Source of the DNA: Acidobacteriota bacterium
GTDB lineage: Bacteria; Acidobacteriota; Vicinamibacteria; Vicinamibacterales; CAVVIG01
Length of the DNA stretch: 8,930 nucleotides
Assembly: GCA_003222555.1 (NCBI GenBank)
Contig: QHWL01000098.1
Span: forward strand, 1 to 8,930
Direction of reading: 5' to 3'
A model generated the notes under the pieces. The model made no database searches, was not told the origin of the DNA, and saw nothing but the letters and a program-made list of their open reading frames with translations. Position 1 is the stretch's first letter. Every line of letters begins with the position of its first letter. The position numbers were made by a program, and so were the translations under genes. Positions 1-5,725 of this stretch are shown here, piece after piece.

Positions 1-78
1 GGTAACTTCTTCCAAGCCAGAGCTTTGGGTAAGTGCGGAGAGACGTTAAACCTGCGAGTAGTTGATGTCAACGGTTTC

Positions 79-107
79 TTGACATGTCGCTGATTTGTAG
101 CGATTAT
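79..107 (+). promoter_or_regulatory. sigma70-type promoter of the secreted-protein gene
   Basis: A perfect -35 box TTGACA (79-84) is followed by a 17-base spacer and GATTAT (102-107), which matches the -10 consensus at 4 of 6 positions. Transcription would start near 114, leaving a leader of about 110 bases before the ATG at 226. The flanking DNA is AT-richer than the genes. This is a consensus match only; no start site is known. I see no gene in 1-225 outside this promoter and leader. Confidence 0.6.
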
Positions 108-225
108 CTCCAATAACCGTTCTGAAGCAGGCCGAGCCGATGCAGTGGCGACCGGCCTCTTGCTGGCTGTGCCGAGGGTTCGCTGGTCAGGCCCGAGCAA
201 TGAGTAGTGAGTAAGGAGATTTCAC

Positions 226-1266
226 ATGACTCATCGATTTCTCGTGTCCTTAAGTGTTGTGACCATGCTGATGGTGATGCTGTCGCTGGCGACAATCCCT
301 GTAGCAGGACAGGGGTCATCGCCCAAGGCGAAAACGAATGGAGCGGCGGCGAAGGTCTACACTCCGCCGCGTACGCCGGACGGCCAGCCTGACTTACAGG
401 GGTTTTGGACCAACGCCAGCTATACGCCGTTGGAGCGACCCGATAAGGTCACCAAAGAGTTCTATACACCGGAGGAAGCGGCCCAGTTTGAAAAGCAGTT
501 CGTTGACACTGAAGCTGACCAGACTGAACCCGGAACGATCCCCGACGTGCACTATGACCATACTCAGTTTGGGCTCGACCGGAGTCTCGCAGGGTACTCA
601 TCGAGCCTGCGAACGTCTATGATCGTGGATCCTCAGGATGGGAAACTGCCTCCAATGTCAGCCGAGGGACGGAAAAGAGCCGCCGAACGCGCAGCGGCGA
701 GGAAGCAAATGGGCGGTCCGTACGACGCCGCTCAGAACATGCCATTGGGCACGCGGTGCATCGTCATGGACCGCATGGGGCCGCCGATGCTTTATGGGAA
801 CTACAACAATAACTATCAGATCTTACAGACTCCCGGATACGTGACGATTCTCGCGGAGATGCTCCACGACGTTCGGGTCATCCCCCTGGACGGGCATTCA
901 CAACTGCCGCAAAACGTGCGCCAGTGGACGGGAAGCGGCCACGGCCACTGGGAAGGCGATACGTTGGTTGTCGAGACGACAAACTTTAACGGCAAGAATC
1001 CTTTCAGAGGTTCCAGCGAGAACATGCGTTTGACTGAGCGCTTCACACGCGTGGACGCGAACACGATCCGCTATCAATTCACGGTCGACGATCCGGCGAC
1101 GTGGACAAAACCCTGGTCCGCAGAGCTGCCCATGAAGACGACGATCGGTCCGCTATTCGAGCACGCGTGTCACGAAGGGAATTATGGCTTGACCAACATC
1201 CTCGCTGGAGCTCGGGCCGAAGAAAAGAGAGCTGCTGCAGCGGCCGCGAAGAACTCGTCCAAGTAA
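226..1266 (+). CDS. secreted protein of unknown function, acidobacterial 'PDGQPDLQG' type
   Basis: The protein has 346 residues. The ATG is preceded by AAGGAG (213-218) at 7-base spacing. Residues 1-28 form a signal peptide with a hydrophobic core and probable cleavage after VAG, so the product is exported. The mature protein opens with PPRTPDGQPDLQGFWTN (48-63), followed by a TPLERP stretch (67-72). A tryptophan/glycine-rich block, GHGHWEGDTLVVETTNF, lies at 238-254, and HACHEGNYGLTNILAGAR is near the C-terminus (313-330). I recognise these as hallmarks of a protein type abundant and often multicopy in Acidobacteria genomes and usually annotated hypothetical; I know of no established activity. 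There is no CxxCH haem motif; the single Cys-His pair is at 315-316. The tail (331-346) is a low-complexity Ala/Lys stretch. The gene has its own promoter and terminator and converges on DUF1552, so it is probably monocistronic. Confidence 0.9.
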   Translation: MTHRFLVSLSVVTMLMVMLSLATIPVAGQGSSPKAKTNGAAAKVYTPPRTPDGQPDLQGFWTNASYTPLERPDKVTKEFYTPEEAAQFEKQFVDTEADQTEPGTIPDVHYDHTQFGLDRSLAGYSSSLRTSMIVDPQDGKLPPMSAEGRKRAAERAAARKQMGGPYDAAQNMPLGTRCIVMDRMGPPMLYGNYNNNYQILQTPGYVTILAEMLHDVRVIPLDGHSQLPQNVRQWTGSGHGHWEGDTLVVETTNFNGKNPFRGSSENMRLTERFTRVDANTIRYQFTVDDPATWTKPWSAELPMKTTIGPLFEHACHEGNYGLTNILAGARAEEKRAAAAAAKNSSK

Positions 1267-1278
1267 TTTTCGAAGAAG

Positions 1279-1310
1279 AAAAAGGGGTCGGGACTCCCGA
1301 CCCCTTTTTT
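1279..1310. terminator. bidirectional intrinsic terminator between convergent genes
   Basis: A perfect 9-bp stem GGGGTCGGG/CCCGACCCC (1284-1292 and 1296-1304) closes a 3-base ACT loop. It is flanked by A5 on the left and T6 on the right, so it reads as a rho-independent terminator on both strands. It starts 12 bases after the stop of the plus-strand gene. Its T-run directly abuts the DUF1552 stop codon at 1311-1313, so one hairpin serves both genes. Confidence 0.92.
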
Positions 1311-2657
1311 CTACACGCCGGACAGGTGTGTCGTGCTGTCGCCTATTTTCTCCGGAGTCGGGACCCCCACCTTGTCCATCATAGTTAACAGCAGGTTCGT
1401 CATCGGGGTTCTCTCCGGGTAGGCGAGGTGACGCCCTCCTTTGAGCTGGCCCGCAGCCCCGCCCGCAAGAAGGCACGGCAGGTTCACGTGATCGTGGAGA
1501 TTGCCGTTGCCCAACCCGCCGCCATAGAGAATCAATGAATGGTCGAGCAGCGAGCCGTCGCCGTCGGCGGTGTCGCGCAATCTCTTCAAATAGTACCCGA
1601 GCAGCTGGACATGATACTGGTCGATTTTGGCCTTCCTCGCAATCAACTTCGGATTGTTGATGTGATGCGAGCAGGAGTGATGCTGCTCGGGCACACCGAT
1701 GTTTTCGTAGGTGAGTGTGCTCGTTTCGCGGGCCAGTAACATCGTCACCACGCGCGTGATGTCGGCCTGGTAGGCCACCACCTGCAAATCGAACATCAAC
1801 TTGGCATGCTCTTCAAACGTTTCCGGGATGTCACTTGGGCGGTCCGGCAATGACAGCTCGGACTCGGCTCCACGCTGCTCGGCGATTTGAACGCGCTGCT
1901 CGAGCTCGCGAACGGCCTCGAGATACTCACCGAGCTTGGTGCGATCGCTCGAGCCAAGCGTTTTCTCGAGACCGGCCACTTCCTTCGTGACGGAATCGAG
2001 AATAGTGCCGGTCTTGCGCGCCTGCGCGAGCCGCTGGGCCGGGGTGCCGCCATCGCCAAACAGCCGTTCAAAGACGACGCGCGGGTGGGCCTCCATGGGG
2101 AGCGGCGTCGTGGCAGACCGCCACGAAATCGTGTTCGAGAAGAAGCAGTCCTCGCTGTCGCAACCGATCTGAGTGGGCTTCTCCAGACTGAGCTCGAGCG
2201 AGGGCAGCCGCGTGTCCTTGCCGAGCTCCCTGGCAGCTATCTGGTCGACCGTGGTGGACAACTGGACCCCAGCGACCCCGGTTCTGTCCCGATCATAGGC
2301 ATGCACGCCGGTCAGCCACACTGCCGTGGCACGCGCATGGTCGCCGTTTCCGTCGCCAAGCGAGTCCGCTTGCGAGTGCGCGAGTCCACTCAGCACGACG
2401 ATGCGATCGCGAAGAGACGCGAGCGGGCTCAGAATGGGCGAAAACTCGAAGCCGGCGCCCGTGGTGGCCGGCACCCACATGTTCTGGATCGTCCCGTTCG
2501 GAATATAGATGAACCCCAACCGACGCACGGGCTTGGCCGGCGTTTGGGCCAGGGCGGAGAGCGCGGGAACCATCGCGTCCAACAGCGGCAGCGCCATTGT
2601 CACTCCCATACCGCGCAGGAAGGTCCGTCGGGGGAGCGACTTCTTCGTAATGATCAT
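1311..2657 (-). CDS. DUF1552 (HxxSHH) family protein, Tat-exported
   Basis: The protein has 448 residues. The ATG at 2657 is preceded on the minus strand by GAGGAG (complement of 2664-2669) at 6-base spacing. The N-terminus has a twin-arginine signal (SLPRRTFLRG, Arg10-Arg11) followed by a hydrophobic stretch to about residue 38, so it is probably folded before export by the Tat system. The family-defining HxxSHH motif is present as HSCSHH at residues 327-332. Other typical segments are RRLGFIYIPNG (45-55), the acidic/Gly stretch DSLGDGNGDHARATAVWLTG (98-117) and LYGGGLGNGNLHDHVNLP (377-394). The length is normal for the family. Members are annotated as function unknown. They commonly sit next to DUF1592 proteins, as here: DUF1592 lies 72 bp upstream on the same strand, suggesting co-transcription. 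The His-rich motif suggests metal binding, which is inference. Confidence 0.93.
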   Translation of the reverse strand: MIITKKSLPRRTFLRGMGVTMALPLLDAMVPALSALAQTPAKPVRRLGFIYIPNGTIQNMWVPATTGAGFEFSPILSPLASLRDRIVVLSGLAHSQADSLGDGNGDHARATAVWLTGVHAYDRDRTGVAGVQLSTTVDQIAARELGKDTRLPSLELSLEKPTQIGCDSEDCFFSNTISWRSATTPLPMEAHPRVVFERLFGDGGTPAQRLAQARKTGTILDSVTKEVAGLEKTLGSSDRTKLGEYLEAVRELEQRVQIAEQRGAESELSLPDRPSDIPETFEEHAKLMFDLQVVAYQADITRVVTMLLARETSTLTYENIGVPEQHHSCSHHINNPKLIARKAKIDQYHVQLLGYYLKRLRDTADGDGSLLDHSLILYGGGLGNGNLHDHVNLPCLLAGGAAGQLKGGRHLAYPERTPMTNLLLTMMDKVGVPTPEKIGDSTTHLSGV

Positions 2658-2729
2658 GGCTCTCTCCTCACCTCAAATTGGACAGCTCACCTAGCTTGGC
2701 TTCTGTCGGTCATAACGGGATGCCCGCGC

Positions 2730-5357
2730 TCAGCGACTCGAGGCGCTCACCTTTTCGGGCGACACCGGTGCCTGTGCCGTCCTCATCTGAAATGGCACGC
2801 TTTTGACGATGCCCACGATCAGCGACGAGAAGGCGTAATCGCTGCGCGCAGCGTCGCGCACGATCGCGCGGACCGTTGGAGCGTCGTAATACGCAAGACT
2901 TCGGCCCAACGAATACGTGAGAAGGTTTTCGGTCAGGGTGCTGACGAATCGCTCGGGACGATTCAGCAGCAGTTGTCGGAGCCCGCCCACGCCCTCGAAC
3001 TTGGTGCCGTCAGGAAAAACGCCTGAAGCGTCAATCGGGGTAGCCGACTCATCGACGGTCCGCCATCTTCCCACCCCGTCGAAGTTGTCGAGCGCGAAGC
3101 CGATCGGATCCATCCGCGCATGGCAGTTGGCGCAGACGGGATTGGTGCGATGTTGGGCCATGGACTCCCGCATCGAAAGTCGCTTGCCGGAGTCCTTGGC
3201 CTCCGTGACGAGTGCCGGCACGTTGGGCGGCGGCGGCGGCGGCGGCGCGCCGAGAAGGTTCGAAAGGACATACTTCCCGCGCAGCACCGGCGAGGTCCTG
3301 TTGGCATACGACGTCAGCATCAGGATGCTCCCGTGGCCCAGCAGCCCGCGGCGCGGGCTGTCGTCGCTGTACGTGATGCGCCGGAAGTTGGTCCCGAACA
3401 CATTCCCAATCCCATAGTGGCGGGCCAGACGTTCGTTGACGAACGTATAGTTCGCGCTCAGCAGATCGAGAACGCTGCGGTTCTCGCGGAAGATGCTTTC
3501 AAGAAAGAGCTCCGTTTCACGCTCGAAGTCCTGCGCCAAGCTCAGATCGAAATCCAGGAACAATCGCGGGCTCGGAGTCTTGGCCTCCACGTCGCGCAGG
3601 TACAGCCACTGTGCGGCGAAGTTGCTCGCCAGCGACTGCGCGCGAGCGTCCGCCAGCATCCGGTGCACTTGCTCTTCGAGCACCGCCGGATCCTTGAGTT
3701 TCCCACGGACGGCCACGTCCAACAGCTCGTCATCGGGGATGCTGCTCCAAAGGAAAAACGAGAGACGAGAGGCCAGCTCCAGGTCGCTGATTCGATAGAC
3801 AGTGTCCGGCCTGCCCGCCGTAGCTTTAGCGTAGGCGGGGTCGCGTTCGATGCGAAACAGGAACTGCGGACTCACGAGGACCCGTTCGAGCGCCTGCTCG
3901 ATGCCCACGTCGAATCCCGCCTGGGTTCGGCCGGAGTTGTAGAGGGCGAGCAGCGGCTGGAGGTCCGCGTCGGTCACGGGCCGCCGATAAGCGCGACGAG
4001 CCACGGTCGACAGGATCTGCTTCGCGCACGGGCCTTCATTTCCTAGACGCGGGGACCGCTCGCTACGCTCGCTATCGTCCGGGCGACACACGAAGATTCG
4101 GCGACGGCTGGGTGTGTCCCCCGGCCCCGTTGGGTTCTGGGGGCCCTTGAGCGTCACACTTGCAACGCCGGGCAGCTGACCTCGGCCGCGCTGGCGCGGC
4201 AGAACGAGATTTTCGCTGGGCGTCGAAGAGTGCTTGATAAACGTGACCACAATCACCCGCGGGCCGGCCTTCATCGGGAGAAGGAGGTCGAAACCGTTGG
4301 CAATCGCGGCTCTTCGAGCTTCCGCTTGTCGATCTCTCTCGAATCGCCGATTAACCACTGATGAATCGATCGGGATTAAGGTTCCGGGCTCGAGCTCCAG
4401 GGAGGTCGCAGGCGAGGATCTCGGGAATGTGCTCTGAGGCGCTGGGCCAACGTCCTTGACACCAAGCGGTGCGGGCTGGTCGGGCTCCGGCTTGTCGGAA
4501 ACCGTGAACAGGCGCACGCGCTCGCCGTCCACGCTCACCTCGATCTGCTGCGGCTCGCGGGGCGCAGTCGTGAGCTCGATATGGATGGTGTACTCGCCAT
4601 CCAATGGCAAAAGCGTGCGGATGGCAGTGCCGCCTCGCGTGCCGACCGGCAGCCCCTCCACGGGAACATCCTGGCTGTGTTCGCTCGACATGCGGTACGT
4701 GTCGACGATCCGGATCGTCGGGTCCCCTACCGCCAGACGGCTGATTTTCTGGGCCGCGGATAGATATTGCTCGAGCTGCGTGGAGGAAACGAAGAGCAGA
4801 TCGGCAAGATTATCGAAGCCGGTACTGGAATTGTCGGCCGGAAGGAGCGAAGTGAGGTCGACCGCTTTGGGAAGATCCTCGAGCGCGAGCAGATCGCGAA
4901 TCGCGTTCCTGTATTCAGTACGAGTCAGGCGGTGAAAGGCGGACAGCTTGCCAGGATTGGGACTGGCCGCGGCCGCGCGATCGAGATGGGTCTCCAACTG
5001 TGCGGCCACAGCATCGTACGTGGCTTCGTCCGGCCGGAGTTGCCCGGCAGGGGGCATCGCGCGAGTCCGAAGCTTCCGGACCACCTTTTCCCACGCGTCC
5101 GCCGCTGCGCTCACATTCCCCACGTCCATCTTGTCGAGCGCGAGCCCGGCCGTGCGGAGTTTCTCGTTGTGGCAGGAGACGCAGTATCGATTGAGCACCG
5201 CGCGCGGAGAGCCCGGGGCTGGAATTGCACTCGAGGGTTCCTGGGGCGTGCCGGCCACCGTGACGTAGCCGGAGGCGGCAATCAGCATTGCCATCCAAGC
5301 GGCGATCACAAAAAGCCCCCAGCGCGACAGCCCTGGGGTGTCAAGGAGGCCTCTCAT
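2730..5357 (-). CDS. DUF1592-family cytochrome c-type protein (DUF1587/1595/1592/1588/1585 architecture)
   Basis: With the ATG at 5357 the protein has 875 residues. An in-frame GTG at 5447 would add 30 residues but has no Shine-Dalgarno and would place the signal anchor internally. The chosen ATG has AGAGGGG 5 bases upstream and puts the hydrophobic segment (13-36) at the N-terminus. A haem c motif CVSCH (59-63) lies in an N-terminal cytochrome-like domain. It is followed by a DUF1587-like part (about 136-205), a probable beta-rich insert (about 240-420), DUF1595 (about 443-505), DUF1592 (about 519-647), DUF1588 with a Pro7 run (705-711) and a second haem-type motif CANCH (742-746), and DUF1585 (about 780-855). 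Domain limits are estimates by eye. The protein is probably a periplasmic, membrane-anchored redox protein; its substrate is unknown. Two segments, DDSERSERSPRLGNEGP (427-443) and AYAKATAGRP (508-517), look like repeat insertions at domain junctions. It is the first gene of a probable operon with DUF1552. Confidence 0.93.
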   Translation of the reverse strand: MRGLLDTPGLSRWGLFVIAAWMAMLIAASGYVTVAGTPQEPSSAIPAPGSPRAVLNRYCVSCHNEKLRTAGLALDKMDVGNVSAAADAWEKVVRKLRTRAMPPAGQLRPDEATYDAVAAQLETHLDRAAAASPNPGKLSAFHRLTRTEYRNAIRDLLALEDLPKAVDLTSLLPADNSSTGFDNLADLLFVSSTQLEQYLSAAQKISRLAVGDPTIRIVDTYRMSSEHSQDVPVEGLPVGTRGGTAIRTLLPLDGEYTIHIELTTAPREPQQIEVSVDGERVRLFTVSDKPEPDQPAPLGVKDVGPAPQSTFPRSSPATSLELEPGTLIPIDSSVVNRRFERDRQAEARRAAIANGFDLLLPMKAGPRVIVVTFIKHSSTPSENLVLPRQRGRGQLPGVASVTLKGPQNPTGPGDTPSRRRIFVCRPDDSERSERSPRLGNEGPCAKQILSTVARRAYRRPVTDADLQPLLALYNSGRTQAGFDVGIEQALERVLVSPQFLFRIERDPAYAKATAGRPDTVYRISDLELASRLSFFLWSSIPDDELLDVAVRGKLKDPAVLEEQVHRMLADARAQSLASNFAAQWLYLRDVEAKTPSPRLFLDFDLSLAQDFERETELFLESIFRENRSVLDLLSANYTFVNERLARHYGIGNVFGTNFRRITYSDDSPRRGLLGHGSILMLTSYANRTSPVLRGKYVLSNLLGAPPPPPPPNVPALVTEAKDSGKRLSMRESMAQHRTNPVCANCHARMDPIGFALDNFDGVGRWRTVDESATPIDASGVFPDGTKFEGVGGLRQLLLNRPERFVSTLTENLLTYSLGRSLAYYDAPTVRAIVRDAARSDYAFSSLIVGIVKSVPFQMRTAQAPVSPEKVSASSR
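3226..3246. repeat. GGC trinucleotide run encoding polyproline
   Basis: Seven consecutive GGC units on the plus strand are read in the DUF1592 gene as CCG-type codons for Pro705-Pro711. A proline run at this place in the DUF1588 part is, to my knowledge, usual in the family, so it is not an anomaly. The tract is nevertheless a slippage-prone microsatellite. Confidence 0.85.
3811..3840 (-). repeat. intragenic palindromic repeat encoding AYAKATAGRP
   Basis: CCCGCC (3814-3819) and GGCGGG (3834-3839) form an inverted repeat around an AGCTTTAGC-like centre, giving an imperfect hairpin inside the DUF1592 gene. Read on the coding strand it yields A-Y-A-K-A-T-A-G-R-P (residues 508-517), between the conserved FLFRIERDP and DTVYRISDLELASRL stretches that are normally separated by only a few residues. 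Its 21-base core (3817-3837) matches, in inverted orientation, 15 of 21 positions at 5385-5405. I recognise this 'AKATAG' type of insertion from Acidobacteria proteins; copy number in this genome is unknown. Confidence 0.75.
4030..4083 (-). repeat. intragenic repeat insertion with 9-bp tandem duplication (SERSER)
   Basis: CGCTCGCTA is present twice in perfect tandem (4057-4065 and 4066-4074) and is read on the coding strand as Ser-Glu-Arg-Ser-Glu-Arg. The surrounding peptide DDSERSERSPRLGNEGP (427-443) separates RRRIFVCRP from CAKQILSTVARRAYRRP, which in this family are joined by a short variable linker. The GCGAGCGTAGCGAGC core resembles a dispersed repeat seen in many high-GC genomes. The outer borders are approximate. 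Confidence 0.6.
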
Positions 5358-5384
5358 TCCGACCCCTCTCGTGCGACAGCCGGC

Positions 5385-5408
5385 CACCTTTGCCAAGGCT
5401 TCGGCAAA
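5385..5408 (+). repeat. diverged copy of the AKATAG-type repeat in the DUF1592 leader
   Basis: The segment 5385-5405 aligns with the reverse complement of 3817-3837 at 15 of 21 positions. It also forms its own hairpin, TTTGCC (5389-5394) with GGCAAA (5403-5408) and an 8-base loop. It lies 28 bases upstream of the chosen DUF1592 start codon, so in the mRNA it would fold in the 5' leader. It could be an inert repeat or could affect translation; nothing in the sequence decides this. Confidence 0.55.
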
Positions 5409-5486
5409 ACTCGCCAGCGCTCGAAGAGCCCAGGCGAGTCGCGGCACACTTCAAACAGCCTTACCTATTCACACGACAAACGAGTC

Positions 5487-5516
5487 ATTATTTGGAAAGT
5501 GTAAGGAAATTGTCAA
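5487..5516 (-). promoter_or_regulatory. sigma70-type promoter of the DUF1592-DUF1552 operon
   Basis: On the minus strand, TTGACA (complement of 5511-5516) is followed by an 18-base spacer and AATAAT (complement of 5487-5492), matching the -10 consensus at 5 of 6 positions. It lies in a locally AT-rich stretch. Transcription would start near 5480, giving a leader of about 120 bases to the ATG at 5357. This is a consensus match only. Confidence 0.62.
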
Positions 5517-5589
5517 CCAAAAAGGGGACAACGATGTAAACTACCACGCGCCCGTCGCACGGAATAAATTGGCTTCGAACCAAAAGCGC

Positions 5590-5690
5590 TACCACGGAGG
5601 ACACAGAAACGAACTGAGGGCACGGATGAGTTTTGTACAAAGAGAACCGTGAGCTCCGTGTCGTGTTTCTCATCCGTGACCTCCGTGGTA
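5590..5690. repeat. ~100-bp imperfect palindromic intergenic element (CCACGGAGG type)
   Basis: The perfect 11-bp inverted termini TACCACGGAGG (5590-5600) and CCTCCGTGGTA (5680-5690) enclose further inverted pairs. These are CACGGATGAG (5621-5630) with CTCATCCGTG (5669-5678), CACGG (5621-5625) with CCGTG (5647-5651), and a central palindrome TTTGTACAAA (5632-5641). The word CCGTG/CACGG recurs throughout. It has no transposase, so it resembles a REP- or MITE-like non-autonomous element; CCACGGAGGACACAG-type sequences are common between genes in environmental bacteria. It sits between the divergent DUF1592 and ankyrin genes, so it could also act as an RNA hairpin or insulator, which is inference. 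Confidence 0.8.
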
Positions 5691-5710
5691 GACCTCTTGT
5701 TCTCCTTCTG

Positions 5711-5717
5711 AAGGAGG
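5711..5717 (+). promoter_or_regulatory. ribosome-binding site that fixes the ankyrin gene start
   Basis: AAGGAGG lies 8 bases before the ATG at 5726. This favours that start over an in-frame ATG at 5633, which falls inside the palindromic element and has no Shine-Dalgarno. Confidence 0.85.
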
Positions 5718-5725
5718 CTACGAAG

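Noticed and set aside
1..93. Open plus-strand frame from the left edge, ending at a TGA at 91-93, as a possible gene end
   Set aside because: Codon third positions are not GC-biased as in the real genes here, and the peptide has no recognisable family features; the stretch also overlaps the predicted promoter.
129..158. AGGCCG...CGGCCT stem in the first gene's leader as a riboswitch or attenuator
   Set aside because: Only 6 bp with an 18-base loop and no conserved aptamer-like sequence or terminator partner.
1887..3026. Long plus-strand open frame (379 codons) antisense to DUF1552 and the end of DUF1592
   Set aside because: Antisense shadow in GC-rich DNA; it crosses two well-supported genes and an intergenic gap, and its peptide is Arg/His-rich low-quality sequence.
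3120..4046. Plus-strand open frame of 308 codons antisense to DUF1592
   Set aside because: Shadow of conserved coding sequence on the other strand; no start signal or recognisable domain.
3811..5408. The related repeats as a CRISPR array
   Set aside because: Only two diverged copies in opposite orientation about 1.5 kb apart, one inside a gene; no regular spacers and no cas genes.
5358..5447. Thirty-residue N-terminal extension of the DUF1592 protein from a GTG
   Set aside because: No Shine-Dalgarno precedes it, it overlaps a repeat copy, and it would bury the signal segment; the ATG at 5357 fits better.
5510..5540. Plus-strand promoter for the ankyrin gene (TTGTCA at 5510 with a weak TGTAAA at 5535)
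   Set aside because: Spacing of 19 bases and a 4/6 -10 box are too weak; the TTGTCAA looks like a -35 on both strands only because it is nearly palindromic.
5569..5583. Near-palindrome TTGGCTTCGAACCAA as an operator
   Set aside because: Short, interrupted by one unpaired base, and with no regulator gene nearby; it could be chance.
5633..5725. N-terminal extension of the ankyrin protein from an upstream ATG
   Set aside because: It arises from translating the palindromic element and displaces the signal peptide; AAGGAGG sits correctly before 5726.
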